Positions 26,196 through 36,129 of a stretch of DNA of 64,000 nt are shown here, one piece after another. The notes under the pieces were generated by a model, which worked only from the letters and a program-made list of their open reading frames with translations, did no database searches and was not told the origin of the DNA. The DNA lies in contig CAZUGV010000002.1 of the NCBI GenBank assembly GCA_964620425.1, positions 434,001 through 498,000 on the forward strand, in the 5' to 3' direction. Each line of letters begins with the position of its first letter. The first letter of the stretch is position 1. The translations under genes were made by a program, and so were the position numbers. The DNA comes from DASXUG01 sp964620425 (lineage in GTDB: Bacteria; Pseudomonadota; Gammaproteobacteria; Burkholderiales; Methylophilaceae).

Positions 26196-26671
26196 AAATA
26201 CATACCCAAAAAACAAATCAACGCGGCTTTTTATTGCCAGCGGCCATTTTTTTACTCGTGATTTTAGCGGGGCTTGGTGCATATGCACTCAACATCACTA
26301 CCGTGCAACAAACTACCGCTACGCAAGATATTCAGGCCGTTCGTGCTTACCATATTGCACGAGCTGGCGCAGAATTAGGGGCATATTACCTTATGCAAAC
26401 CTCGCCAGACCCAACCACTATACTTTCGACCTGCCCAGCAAATGCTTCAACCACACTCACGATAGATGGTTTTACGGTAACCCGCACTTGTGGTAATTAC
26501 TACACCCCTTATTATGAGCAAGGCTCAGATCATGAAATTGGTGTTTACAACATTGAAAGCACCGCCACATTTGGCACTGCCAACACTTTGAGTTATGTAC
26601 AACGTCAAATAGCTTTCCAATTTAGCAAATGCCGCGGCACAGATTCGACTTCTCCGTATCAATGCTCTTAA
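26192..26671 (+). CDS. mshP: MSHA biogenesis protein MshP
   Basis: A 159-residue protein starting at the ATG that overlaps the mshO stop (ATGA). It has a prepilin-like N-terminus (QRGFLLPAAIFLLVILAGLGAYAL) with Leu in place of the usual Glu+5 neighbourhood, like PilX/MshP proteins. The body has two Cys near residues 90-105 and two at the end (FSKCRG, YQCS). Predicted inner-membrane or pilus-associated minor subunit. Confidence 0.85.
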   Translation: MKIHTQKTNQRGFLLPAAIFLLVILAGLGAYALNITTVQQTTATQDIQAVRAYHIARAGAELGAYYLMQTSPDPTTILSTCPANASTTLTIDGFTVTRTCGNYYTPYYEQGSDHEIGVYNIESTATFGTANTLSYVQRQIAFQFSKCRGTDSTSPYQCS

Positions 26672-26731
26672 CTTGGTAGTAAAAAGTAGAAACGCTTTAT
26701 TGACTAAACTAATTTATGGCATATTACATCT

Positions 26732-26739
26732 GTTACAAT
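26732..26739 (+). promoter_or_regulatory. Possible extended -10 promoter for mshQ
   Basis: TGTTACAAT has an extended -10 form (TG-N-TACAAT), about 40 bp before the mshQ start, in the 108-bp gap after mshP. No good -35 is at 17 bp; a TTGACT at 26700-26705 is too far for this box but could pair with TATTAC. Confidence 0.35.
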
Positions 26740-26779
26740 AAGACTCCAATTCAGTAAGTTATGATACAAGATAAATCAA

Positions 26780-29700
26780 ATGGTTAGGTATATCTCATGG
26801 GGAGGAATTAAATGTTTCGCCCAATCTTTTGTTGGTGTTTGTATATTATTTTTTACATGCCAATCTATGGCAATAAATTATACATTTCCAACTTCTATGC
26901 CAAACGGTTGTTCAAATAGTGGTAATGGGGTCTATAACTGTGGAAGTGTTACATTCTCGTATGGTGATATTGTCAACATTTCAGGTATTACACCTGCAAC
27001 TATCAATATCAATGGCTCACTAACCACAGATAATGTGCAAATAAATCAATCTGGTAATACGAATGATTTAAATATTGTTGTTACTGGCAATACTCAAATT
27101 GGTTATAACGCCTTTATAAATGCAAACATTATTTCAGGGAGTGTCTCTGGGGCAAATCAAGCAGTTATTTATGGCTCTATTGCTACCACTACAGGTAGCA
27201 TTACACTGGATTACGCAGCTTACGTACGTGGGGGGCTGGAAAGTACATCAGGCACTATAACACTTGCAACTCAAACCAAAATTCAAAGTATTTATTGTAG
27301 CTGTGACGTAGTGGTTGGTGATTCTTCAGTCATTTATGGGAATGTTTCATCAAAAACACTTACTGATACAGGCGCTCATGCTGTTTACCAAGGATTGATC
27401 GCGACTACAAGCAACGTCAAACTCGGGTATGGTGCATCAGTCTTAAATAGTATTACTGCAGGAGATACAATTCAGTTGGGTGGTGGAAGTGGCGTAGCAG
27501 GTTGCGTGCAGTCAACAGGGTCTAAAACGATTACTTTGGCTTATGGCGATGGTGTTAATGGAGTGTGTTGCGGTAGCTCGTCTTGCAGCAATAGTTGTGT
27601 GGCTAATAATACTGGTAACGGTATGCCAGCAAATTGCTCACTATCTCAAACGATTGAGTTTAATAGTGCTGGGGGTAGAACAGATAGTGATGGTCTGCAT
27701 TTTTATATTGATAAGTCAACTCAAATTCAAGTAAAAAGGCTAAATGACAGTGGTCAAGTATATAAAAGCACAGTCATCCCTCCCAGCACCAGTCTAGATA
27801 ATGGTATTTTCATTCGGGCAAATGGAAAAACTTATGGCCCTGATCACACAGTAACTACATTTAATGTTGATGGAGATTATTCCACAACTTCAATAACTCC
27901 CGCATCTCCAAGCAACCCTCCCTCATTTGGCGTTCAACAAAGCGCCACTTCGAAATTTGGCATTAATTCTGGTCCTCAAGTATCAGTTGTTTGGACGTAT
28001 ACAAACCCATTCGATTTTATTACCGCGAATGTAACGATTACTATTCCACCTACATTGTCGATTAGCGCTATAAATCCTGTCCGTTATTATCATGTTTTTG
28101 ATACGTTCTTGGGGGGCAGTGATAAAGGGTGTGGAGTTAAATATACTGACTCGAGTGGTAATCTTGTTGTAGGAACCTACCCGCCCGTTTCAGGAACGTC
28201 ATGTCCTTCTGCGAGTGCTCTGCCCGCAGGAGTAACTGTTGTAGAGTCATTTAGGGAAAGATCTGGCCTGAAATTTTCTAATTATTGTGCATCAGGTTGG
28301 AGAAGTTTTTGGGTTAACGGAACAACAAACTGCTCTGTTTTGCAAAGTGCAAATATGAGTAATGATATTACCTCTACCTATCAAGACACTGGAATTGGTA
28401 TTCAATATAGTTTTGATGCACCAGGTACCTATACCTTTAGCTACGATTTTGTGGTTGGCTCACCCAACACGCCCGCATACGACCACCTCGAAATCACACA
28501 CCCTGGCACTGCCAATTTATGCCCTACAAATATCACAGTTAAAGCTTGCTTGTCCTCGACAGTGCCGTGCCCTTCTGATAGCTTAGTAGCAACAGGGACG
28601 TTAACTGGTGGGATTTCAATATCCCCATCGTCCCCGACTGTCTCAACTTCACCAACAACGTTTTCAATTGGCTCTGGAATTCAGACTCAAACTATTGCTT
28701 TGACCGGATCCTCTCCAGGAGGGACATACACGCTTTCTGCCTCTGGGTTAAGTAAATTACCATCAAACGGGATTAAGTGTTGGAATACGGCCACAAACAG
28801 TGCTAGTTGTGTATATAGAGTGAATAACTCCGCATGCGTCAGCAATTTTGAATGTTTAGAAACAGGGTTAACTTACAATAACAGAACAAGCTCCCCTTCA
28901 AGCCGAAATCCACTTTACACGAAGGTGACTAATACGGGGTTTGCCTTTGACGTAGTGGCACTGCAAAGTGGCGGCCAACAGGCAACTAGTTACACAGCGA
29001 ACTCTGGTGTAACGGTGCAATTGTTTGACGACAGTTCCAGTCCGCAACCCGCATGTAGTGCATACAGTTCACCTATTGCAAGCCAAGCTATTACATTTTC
29101 ACTTACTGACTTGGGAAGAAAAACCGTGCTTAGTAACTTCAATATAAGTAACGCTTATCGAAAAGTAAGATGTCGGGTCGTTGATAGTAATCTTGGAGTG
29201 ATTGGCTGCTCTAGTGATAATTTTGCGGTGCGTCCAGTTAGCTTTACTGTAACATCAAGCAATGCGAATGCAAATAGCGCGGGGACAAGCGTCTCTGCAA
29301 CTCCAGGCATAAAAACTGGCGCGAACTTTAATTTAACCGCTGCAACTGGTGTTGTAGGGTACGACGGCACTCCTAGCGTAGATACCAGCAAACTTAGTGC
29401 CCATACTGGGGCTATACAAGCAGGTGCTTTGTCTGGAAGTTTTAGTGCTGCAAATTCAAATACAGGATCAGCTACTGGGAGTAGTTTTACCTACTCTGAA
29501 GTTGGGTATTTTAACCTAGCCACCAATGGTGTTTATGACAGCAACTTTACCTCTGTCGATTCAGCGAATGGCGATTGCAATACTGGTTTTAGCGCTAGTG
29601 GCAATTTAAATGCTTGTAGTTTCGGCAACACCACAGCCACCAGTTATTTTGGGCGGTTTATCCCAGACCATTTTGCAGCCACGCCAAGCATTGTGGTGCC

Positions 29701-30505
29701 TGCGTGTAGTAATCTCTTTACCTATTTTGGACAAGATGGTTTGTCTACTGCATTTACACTCAGGGCGGAAAATAGCGCAAACGCTATCACACAAAACTAC
29801 ACTGGCAGCTTTGCCAAGTTGGGTCTTGCCACTTGGGCAAATTATAACTTCTCTGCTGCGACCCTCCCCACAGGTTCTGCACTCTCTGCCAGCTCGACAG
29901 ACCCAACAGGTAACTGGAGTAGCGGCAGTGCCAGTGTTGTCGCCAAGCATTTGTTAAGCAGACCCTCTGCGGCCACGGCACCCACGGGCATTGTGATTAG
30001 CGCTGCGCCTATCGATAGTGATGGTGTGACTATGGCAATCACCCCAGTGTCAGTGGCTAGCAATTTTAGATACGGGCGGCTTTATATGCCCAACACTTAC
30101 GGCTCAGAGTTATTGCCACTCACCGTGCCGATTGAGGCGCAATATTGGAACGGTACTGCTTATCAACGGAATCAGCAGGATAGTTGTAGCCAAATCTCTG
30201 TCAACAGCATTGCTATGGGTAACTATAAAAACAATTTAAATGCTTGCGAAGCTGTACTTGCTGGTGGGGGTGCAATGAGTGCAGGTAAAACCACAGTCAC
30301 ATTATCTAAACCTGGTAACGGTAATAACGGTAGTGTGGATTTAACGGTCAACCTCAATGGCGCAACAGCAAATACCTGTAACAGTGCTACTCAAACGGCG
30401 GCATTGTCGGCTAGTTTGCCTTGGTTTGGGACGACAAATCTAAGCTCACGCGCCACCTTTGGCATATTTAAAACGCCTGTGATTTATATGCGCGAAAATT
30501 TTTAG
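26780..30505 (+). CDS. mshQ: MSHA-associated large adhesin-like protein MshQ
   Basis: A 1241-residue exported protein. A signal peptide (VGVCILFFTCQSMA, cut near residue 31) is followed by a repeated, beta-helix-like Gly/Ser/Thr-rich region with bactofilin-like turns (about 60-260), a lectin/beta-sandwich-like middle, and a C-terminal region ending in LSSRATFGIFKTPVIYMRENF like MshQ/DUF6701 proteins. It has many cysteines. Likely a pilus-tip or surface adhesin. A strong GGAGGAATTAA stands 33 bp into the gene in front of an out-of-frame ATG whose frame stops after 35 codons; I kept the long in-frame start because it gives the signal peptide. Confidence 0.85.
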   Translation: MVRYISWGGIKCFAQSFVGVCILFFTCQSMAINYTFPTSMPNGCSNSGNGVYNCGSVTFSYGDIVNISGITPATININGSLTTDNVQINQSGNTNDLNIVVTGNTQIGYNAFINANIISGSVSGANQAVIYGSIATTTGSITLDYAAYVRGGLESTSGTITLATQTKIQSIYCSCDVVVGDSSVIYGNVSSKTLTDTGAHAVYQGLIATTSNVKLGYGASVLNSITAGDTIQLGGGSGVAGCVQSTGSKTITLAYGDGVNGVCCGSSSCSNSCVANNTGNGMPANCSLSQTIEFNSAGGRTDSDGLHFYIDKSTQIQVKRLNDSGQVYKSTVIPPSTSLDNGIFIRANGKTYGPDHTVTTFNVDGDYSTTSITPASPSNPPSFGVQQSATSKFGINSGPQVSVVWTYTNPFDFITANVTITIPPTLSISAINPVRYYHVFDTFLGGSDKGCGVKYTDSSGNLVVGTYPPVSGTSCPSASALPAGVTVVESFRERSGLKFSNYCASGWRSFWVNGTTNCSVLQSANMSNDITSTYQDTGIGIQYSFDAPGTYTFSYDFVVGSPNTPAYDHLEITHPGTANLCPTNITVKACLSSTVPCPSDSLVATGTLTGGISISPSSPTVSTSPTTFSIGSGIQTQTIALTGSSPGGTYTLSASGLSKLPSNGIKCWNTATNSASCVYRVNNSACVSNFECLETGLTYNNRTSSPSSRNPLYTKVTNTGFAFDVVALQSGGQQATSYTANSGVTVQLFDDSSSPQPACSAYSSPIASQAITFSLTDLGRKTVLSNFNISNAYRKVRCRVVDSNLGVIGCSSDNFAVRPVSFTVTSSNANANSAGTSVSATPGIKTGANFNLTAATGVVGYDGTPSVDTSKLSAHTGAIQAGALSGSFSAANSNTGSATGSSFTYSEVGYFNLATNGVYDSNFTSVDSANGDCNTGFSASGNLNACSFGNTTATSYFGRFIPDHFAATPSIVVPACSNLFTYFGQDGLSTAFTLRAENSANAITQNYTGSFAKLGLATWANYNFSAATLPTGSALSASSTDPTGNWSSGSASVVAKHLLSRPSAATAPTGIVISAAPIDSDGVTMAITPVSVASNFRYGRLYMPNTYGSELLPLTVPIEAQYWNGTAYQRNQQDSCSQISVNSIAMGNYKNNLNACEAVLAGGGAMSAGKTTVTLSKPGNGNNGSVDLTVNLNGATANTCNSATQTAALSASLPWFGTTNLSSRATFGIFKTPVIYMRENF

Positions 30506-30680
30506 CTTACGCAGTAATCGTTTGTTCAATCGCCTTCATACCCGCATCAATCCTAGCAAACTTCAATAAATAGCGGGTTTTTCTGCCTCTTATTCTGCCT
30601 TGAAATTTTTTCTGCTTAGGCATAATGGTGTCATGCGCTGGAAAAACCTAGTGCTTCCAAGAATAAAGGATACATGCCAC

Positions 30681-31595
30681 GTGAAATGGTTTAGCAAAAA
30701 TGCTGCACAAGCTTGGACTGCGATTCGCAGTGCCACTGAATACACTTGCATTGCGCAAGTGACGCAACGCGCCAATGCTAAACCCTTGGTAAATTTAGCA
30801 CAAATGGCAATAGGCAATATTCGCAATCCAGCCAGTGCCAAAGGGCTTGCCAGTCAATATAAATTAAAAAATGCGCGTTGTTCATATGTTTTAAATTTTG
30901 AGGATTACCAGTTATTACAGGTTGAAAAGCCGAATGTGCCATCAGCAGAGCTAAAGCAGGCTGTGCGTTGGCAACTAAAAGATATGATTGATTACCCTGT
31001 ACAGAACGCCACGGTAGATGTGCTAGAGATTCCGCAAGATAGTAGCCATGCCAATCGCCAAACGATGATGTATGCGTTTGCCGCAAAAAACCAGTTACTC
31101 GGTGATGTAACCAATACATTGTTAGATGGTGGCGTTAATCTACAGGCCATTGATACGCGCGCTATTGCGCAACGCAATATTGCGCGCCTGCTCGAACAAG
31201 AAAACAGAGGCGTAGCGATGGTGAGCGTAGCGGTGAACTATGGCTTACTCACTTTTACCAAAGGCGGCGAGTTGTATCATGCGCGCCGTATTGAAATCGA
31301 CCCAGAGCGAAGCGCAAACGCATTTGAGCGGATTGCGCTAGAAATGCAGCGTTCTTTGGATAGTTTTGAGCGCCAATATCCGCATATTGCTATCAATAAA
31401 CTCTATGTGGCGCCATTTGCTGAGCGTGACCTGTTTTGCGAGCAACTGAGAGACACCATTTATATTCCTGTTGAAACCTTTGAGTTAGGCGATTTATTTG
31501 AGTTTGCCAAAGGCGTGAATTTAAGCGATTTAGCCATGCAGGCTCGCATGATGCCCGTGCTAGGTGGTGCGCTACGTGAAGAGGTGGCAGCATGA
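30681..31595 (+). CDS. mshI: MSHA biogenesis protein MshI (PilM-like)
   Basis: An actin-like (PilM/GspL type) protein of about 304 residues. I start at the GTG at 30681 (MKWFSKNAAQ), with AAAGGA 10 bases upstream; the frame is open to 30600. Seen: a core with LKQAVRWQLKDMIDYP and LLTFTKGGELYHARR. It would sit at the cytoplasmic face and bind the PilN-like protein encoded next; the genes overlap in ATGA. The preceding 175 bp after mshQ contain no clear terminator. Confidence 0.82.
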   Translation: MKWFSKNAAQAWTAIRSATEYTCIAQVTQRANAKPLVNLAQMAIGNIRNPASAKGLASQYKLKNARCSYVLNFEDYQLLQVEKPNVPSAELKQAVRWQLKDMIDYPVQNATVDVLEIPQDSSHANRQTMMYAFAAKNQLLGDVTNTLLDGGVNLQAIDTRAIAQRNIARLLEQENRGVAMVSVAVNYGLLTFTKGGELYHARRIEIDPERSANAFERIALEMQRSLDSFERQYPHIAINKLYVAPFAERDLFCEQLRDTIYIPVETFELGDLFEFAKGVNLSDLAMQARMMPVLGGALREEVAA

Positions 31596-32314
31596 GTCAG
31601 CAAATTAACTTATTCAACCCAGCGTTGATCAAGAAAAAAGAGTTACTTACCCCGCGTAATATGGGCTTGGTTTATCTTGGTTTGGGCTGTTTGGGGGTTG
31701 CTTGGATGTTTTATGCGCAAGATTCTGTGAGCAGATTAACGTTGCAACGTAACCAACTGGCGACGCAATTACAGCAAGTACAAGGTGGTTTAAAACAGCT
31801 TACTGCTGCGCGTGCCCCTCACGCACCAAATGCTGCCCTAGAGCGCGAATTAGCACAGCTTAGCCAGCAACAGCAAACCCAAAGCAAATTACTGCAGGTG
31901 ATTAATGGCGGGGTCACGGTTGCTAATAAGAGCTTGTCATCTTATATGCGTGGATTTGCTAGCCAAACCGCAGAGGGTTTGTGGCTTACTGGTTTTAGCA
32001 TAGATGCAGAACATGATGCGATGAACATTTTTGGACGTAGTTTAGATGCTGATTTGTTGCCGAAATATATTGAGATGATGGGCAAAGAAAAAGTATTTGC
32101 AGGTCAACTATTTGGTGGTTTAAAGATTATCGGGGCGAGTGCTATGACGCATCAGGCTTTGGCTGAAGTAAAGCCTGATGCGACAAGCACTAAAGCAGAA
32201 GCACCATTTGTTGAGTTTGAATTACAAGCCATGAGTAAGGCCGACGCCGCAAAAGGAAAGCTTGATGCCAATAGTGCTTTTAGCAATACCAGTATTGCGC
32301 AGGTGCATTCATGA
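31592..32314 (+). CDS. PilN-like MSHA biogenesis protein
   Basis: A 240-residue bitopic inner-membrane protein beginning QQINLFNPAL, the usual start of PilN proteins, which binds the PilM-like partner. A membrane segment (about 24-43, GLVYLGLGCLGVAWMFY) is followed by a coiled coil (about 45-100) and a periplasmic ferredoxin-like domain. In Vibrio-type loci this lies between mshI and mshJ and is sometimes called mshI2. It overlaps both neighbours by 4 bp. Confidence 0.85.
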   Translation: MSQQINLFNPALIKKKELLTPRNMGLVYLGLGCLGVAWMFYAQDSVSRLTLQRNQLATQLQQVQGGLKQLTAARAPHAPNAALERELAQLSQQQQTQSKLLQVINGGVTVANKSLSSYMRGFASQTAEGLWLTGFSIDAEHDAMNIFGRSLDADLLPKYIEMMGKEKVFAGQLFGGLKIIGASAMTHQALAEVKPDATSTKAEAPFVEFELQAMSKADAAKGKLDANSAFSNTSIAQVHS

Positions 32315-33042
32315 ATACATCAATCAAAACACAAAGCCAATTTGCCTTGCAATGGCAACAATTACTAGCCAAGTTTGAGGCGCTAAATGAACGTGAGCGT
32401 TGGTTGGTGTTTTTAGCGGGTGCAGTGGCGATATGTGCCTTGTTAAACATGCTGCTGATTAGCCCTATCACTAGTGAGCAAAGCACGCTAAAAGGTGAAA
32501 TTAATCAATCACAAACGCAATTGGCGGCGATGAGCGATCAACTAAATGCATTCGCGCATAACCCTCTGGTGGGGGTAGATGAACAAAATGCGCAAAAAAT
32601 TGCGCAATTAAAAACTGAAATACAGCAGCAAAACAAAATTTTAGCCAACAAGCAACATGAGTTAATCAGCCCAGACAATATGCCAAAAGTGCTGAGTGGC
32701 TTACTGCAAAAAAATACAGGCGTGCGCTTAATCACCATGAAAACATTAGCCACTGAGCGTGTGCTGCTAAATGATAAGAATGAGATTGTTGCCGAAGCGA
32801 GCGGCGATGCTGCCAGCGCCCAATCTATAGCTAACGGACATGTATTGCTTTACAAGCATGGTCTAGAAATGACGATTACAGGCGAATACTTTGATTTGAT
32901 GCGCTATGTGCAAACCTTGGAGCATTTACCTATGCGGGTAATGTGGAGCAAGGCAGATTTACATGCAAAAGCGTATCCACAGAATGAGCTGACGATTACA
33001 GTTTACACCTTAAGTTTAGATAAAACATGGTTGAGTATCTAA
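32311..33042 (+). CDS. mshJ: MSHA biogenesis protein MshJ (PilO-like)
   Basis: A 243-residue bitopic protein: membrane segment at about 31-50 (WLVFLAGAVAICALLNMLLI), coiled coil (about 55-115), then a periplasmic domain with MTITGEYFDLMRYVQTLEHL, typical of PilO/MshJ. Forms the inner-membrane alignment complex with the PilN-like protein. Starts in an ATGA overlap. Confidence 0.88.
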   Translation: MNTSIKTQSQFALQWQQLLAKFEALNERERWLVFLAGAVAICALLNMLLISPITSEQSTLKGEINQSQTQLAAMSDQLNAFAHNPLVGVDEQNAQKIAQLKTEIQQQNKILANKQHELISPDNMPKVLSGLLQKNTGVRLITMKTLATERVLLNDKNEIVAEASGDAASAQSIANGHVLLYKHGLEMTITGEYFDLMRYVQTLEHLPMRVMWSKADLHAKAYPQNELTITVYTLSLDKTWLSI

Positions 33043-33044
33043 CA

Positions 33045-33476
33045 ATGAAAATAACCACAAAATTCTATGTGCTTGCTTGTTGCCTAGCTGGGCTAGCGAC
33101 ATTTTGTGATGCGGAAACTTTGCGCGACCCCACCATGCCCCCCATGCAGTTGGTGGAAAAAACTGGGGCAGCAATGGAAGCTAACAATGGTCCCGTCTTG
33201 CAAAGCACGAAGTTGAGTGAGCAAAACAAAACGGTGATGATTAGTGGTGAGATGGTGTCGCTAGGGCAACAATACCGCGGTGCTAAGTTGATAAAAGTTA
33301 CCGAGAGTACAGCGGTGTTAAGAAGTGCGGATGGCAAGCAGCAAATTTTGAGTATGAATTATCCGATTGAACGCAAATGGCGAATATCTGAATCATTAAA
33401 AAAGCCGATGGATGCGCGAAAATTGAAAACAACAAAATCTAGTAACCAAGTAGCAAGTGAGAAATATGATGAATAG
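33045..33476 (+). CDS. mshK: MSHA biogenesis protein MshK (PilP-like)
   Basis: A 143-residue protein with a signal peptide (FYVLACCLAGLATFCDA). Then comes LRDPTMPP, the DPxxP/PilP-GspC-type motif that contacts the secretin, and a small beta domain (MISGEMVSLGQQYRGAKLIKV). Start is the ATG at 33045, two bases after the mshJ stop. Its 3' end overlaps mshL by about 11 bp. Confidence 0.85.
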   Translation: MKITTKFYVLACCLAGLATFCDAETLRDPTMPPMQLVEKTGAAMEANNGPVLQSTKLSEQNKTVMISGEMVSLGQQYRGAKLIKVTESTAVLRSADGKQQILSMNYPIERKWRISESLKKPMDARKLKTTKSSNQVASEKYDE

Positions 33477-35196
33477 TCTATTAAAGATAACGGTTATTTT
33501 TGGCAGTTTATTGTTGTCATCTTGCGCGACGACAGAATCCACCAAAACCAGCACTCGCCTCAATGAGAAAATGCAAAGTGAGCTTAAGCAAGCCGCGGCT
33601 AACCAAGCCAAGCAAGCCACACCAGAGAAGGTTAACAAGGCCTTGTTGCCAGAGTTGAAAATTGCTCTGCCACAAAGTGCTAGCAAAAAAATAGAGCCGC
33701 GTTTTGATTTGGTGGTAAATAACGCCCCAGCCGCCCAAGTATTGATGGGCATTGTAACGGGTACGCCTTACAGCATGTTATTGCCATCTACAATTGCGGG
33801 CACAATTTCAGTGAACCTAAAAAATGTAAGCGTGTTAGAGGCTTTAGAGTCGTTAAGAGCTTTGTATGGTTTTGAATACACAATAGACGGCACACGCATT
33901 ATGGTAGAGCCGCAAACCATGCAAACGCGTGTGTTTCAGGTGAATTATATTGTTGGCTCTCGTAAAGGTTCTTCTGATACACAAGTGAATTCAGGCTCTG
34001 TGCGTAGCAATGGTGTGAATGGCGCGCAAGGTACAGCCACTAGCGCTGTGAGCAATAACGCAACGGGTGCAAATAATACCGCTACTTTAATTAGCAGTAG
34101 TGTTTCAACTAAAAGTGATAATGATTTTTGGACTGATTTGTCAGAGTCTCTTAACAGTCTGATAGGTAAAGAAGACGGCAGAAAAGTGATTGTCAATACG
34201 CAATCAGGTGTGATTGTGGTACGCGCAATGCCGACAGAAATTCGTCAGGTAGAAAAATTCTTGGGCTTAATGCAAGTCAATATTGAGCGCCAAGTGATTT
34301 TAGAAGCCAAAATTCTAAACGTGCAGCTCAATAATGACTCACAAAATGGCGTCAATTGGTCGGTATTCGGTCGCGCAGGTAATACTAGTGCAACTGTTGG
34401 TAGTATTAATGCTAACGGCTCATTGGCAACCACTGGCAACGGCAGTTTAGTCAATGGCAATTTATCGGCCGCTGCCAACAATAATGTGTTAACCAATGCG
34501 GCCACCACTAGTTTGGGTGGACCTTTGTTTGCCGTAGCGTTACAGGGTGCCAATATTTCAACTTTGCTTTCATTCTTGCAAACGCAAGGGGATGTGCAAG
34601 TGCTATCTAGCCCACGTATTGCAACCATTAACAATCAAAAAGCTGTATTAAAAGTGGGTACGGATGAGTTTTTTGTGACTGGGATCGCACAAAATACAGT
34701 GGCATCAGTGGGTGCAACAACAACTAGCCCACAAGTGACATTGCAATCATTTTTCTCTGGTATTTCACTCGATGTGACTCCGCAAATTGATAAAGATGAC
34801 AACATTATCTTACATATGCATCCATCTATTAGCCAGGTGAGCACTGTGAATAAACAACTGACGCTCGGTGGTGCAAACGGCCAAATCAATCTGCCATTAG
34901 CCTCAAGCGCTGTGAGTGAAACTGACAGTATTGTGCGCACCAAAGATGGTAGTGTGATTGCCATTGGGGGGCTGATGACAGAGTCAAAAACGACAGCGCG
35001 CTCTAAGGTTCCAGTATTGGGTGATTTAGGCTTAATTGGTAAAGCGTTCCGCCAAAATGGAGATAAGTCCGTAAAAACTGAATTGGTGATTTTGCTTAAG
35101 GCGACTGTTATTCAAGGGGCTAATAGCTGGAGTGACGATATGCTGGCCTCACAACAGCGCATTAAAGACATGAAACGAAATTTAACTGAAAACTGA
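33466..35196 (+). CDS. mshL: MSHA pilus secretin MshL
   Basis: A 576-residue outer-membrane secretin lipoprotein. Lipobox LLSSC near residue 20; N-domain with GTISVNLKNVSVLEALESL (about 105-125); secretin core with VEKFLGLMQVNIERQVILEAKIL and the C-terminal VPVLGDLGLIGKAFR signature. A Ser/Thr/Asn-rich insertion lies in the middle (about 160-210). Starts at the paired ATGs 33466/33469, overlapping mshK; an in-frame GTG at 33457 is less likely. Confidence 0.93.
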   Translation: MMNSLLKITVIFGSLLLSSCATTESTKTSTRLNEKMQSELKQAAANQAKQATPEKVNKALLPELKIALPQSASKKIEPRFDLVVNNAPAAQVLMGIVTGTPYSMLLPSTIAGTISVNLKNVSVLEALESLRALYGFEYTIDGTRIMVEPQTMQTRVFQVNYIVGSRKGSSDTQVNSGSVRSNGVNGAQGTATSAVSNNATGANNTATLISSSVSTKSDNDFWTDLSESLNSLIGKEDGRKVIVNTQSGVIVVRAMPTEIRQVEKFLGLMQVNIERQVILEAKILNVQLNNDSQNGVNWSVFGRAGNTSATVGSINANGSLATTGNGSLVNGNLSAAANNNVLTNAATTSLGGPLFAVALQGANISTLLSFLQTQGDVQVLSSPRIATINNQKAVLKVGTDEFFVTGIAQNTVASVGATTTSPQVTLQSFFSGISLDVTPQIDKDDNIILHMHPSISQVSTVNKQLTLGGANGQINLPLASSAVSETDSIVRTKDGSVIAIGGLMTESKTTARSKVPVLGDLGLIGKAFRQNGDKSVKTELVILLKATVIQGANSWSDDMLASQQRIKDMKRNLTEN

Positions 35197-35213
35197 AACA
35201 CTGGAGGTAGCAC

Positions 35214-36125
35214 ATGTATTACTCACATTTTGGGCTCAAAGGCTTGCCATTCGGGATAACGCCAGACACTGAGTTCTATTTTGCCTCTAAAAGTTATCAG
35301 GAGGCATTTAATACTTTAGTTGTCGCGCTGGATGCAGGCGAAGGCTTTATCAAAATCACGGGCGAAGTTGGCACAGGTAAAACCTTGCTATGCCGCAAAC
35401 TGATGAAGAGTTTAGGCAAAAAGTACAAAGTTGCTTATATCCCCAACCCTTATTTAGAGCCGTTGTCATTCCTGTGGATGTTAGCCACTGAGCTTGGCAT
35501 TAGCGTCTCCATGATTGCTAACCAAAATAAAATGCTCGCTGCGTTAAACGATGGTTTGATGAAATTGATGCGTGACAATATTCAAGTAGTAGTGTGTTTG
35601 GATGAAGCGCAATCTATGCCGATTGAAACGCTAGAAGCCTTGCGCCTATTGAGTAACCTTGAAACTGAAAAACGCAAATTAGTCCAAGTGGTGATTTTTG
35701 GTCAGCCAGAGCTTGATGAAAAACTAGACCACCCTTCCATCCGCCAACTCAGACAACGTATTGGCTTTGAATACGAATTAGGCAGATTAAGCCGCGAGGA
35801 ACTTTCTTTATATCTTTACCACCGCATGCATATCGCGGGCTATCATGGCGGCACAATTTTTAGCCCAGCCAGTATTCAAATGTTATACAAAAGCTCAGGT
35901 GGTACACCGCGCTTGGTCAACATTTTGGCACACAAGGCACTGATGGTGGCTTATGGTCGCGGTATTCAAGAAGTGGGCGTGGATGAAATGCGCCTCGCGA
36001 TTGAAGACACCAAAGCGGTTTCTACTATTCATTCTGATGTTAAAAAAGCCAATAAAAGTTTCACCGCCATGTTTAAGTTCTGGCTTAGAGACTTAATGGG
36101 GAGCTTTGTCCGCGTAAGGGGGTAG
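35214..36125 (+). CDS. mshM: MSHA biogenesis AAA ATPase MshM (ExeA/GspA-like)
   Basis: A 303-residue ATPase. It opens MYYSHFGLKGLPFGITPD like ExeA proteins; Walker A GEVGTGKT at 50-57; Walker B VVVCLDEAQ near 124-132; sensor region GGTPRLVNILAHKALM. GGAGG lies six bases before the ATG. ExeA-type proteins help secretin insertion through peptidoglycan; the C-terminal peptidoglycan-binding part is absent, as in MshM. Confidence 0.92.
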   Translation: MYYSHFGLKGLPFGITPDTEFYFASKSYQEAFNTLVVALDAGEGFIKITGEVGTGKTLLCRKLMKSLGKKYKVAYIPNPYLEPLSFLWMLATELGISVSMIANQNKMLAALNDGLMKLMRDNIQVVVCLDEAQSMPIETLEALRLLSNLETEKRKLVQVVIFGQPELDEKLDHPSIRQLRQRIGFEYELGRLSREELSLYLYHRMHIAGYHGGTIFSPASIQMLYKSSGGTPRLVNILAHKALMVAYGRGIQEVGVDEMRLAIEDTKAVSTIHSDVKKANKSFTAMFKFWLRDLMGSFVRVRG

Positions 36126-36129
36126 TATC

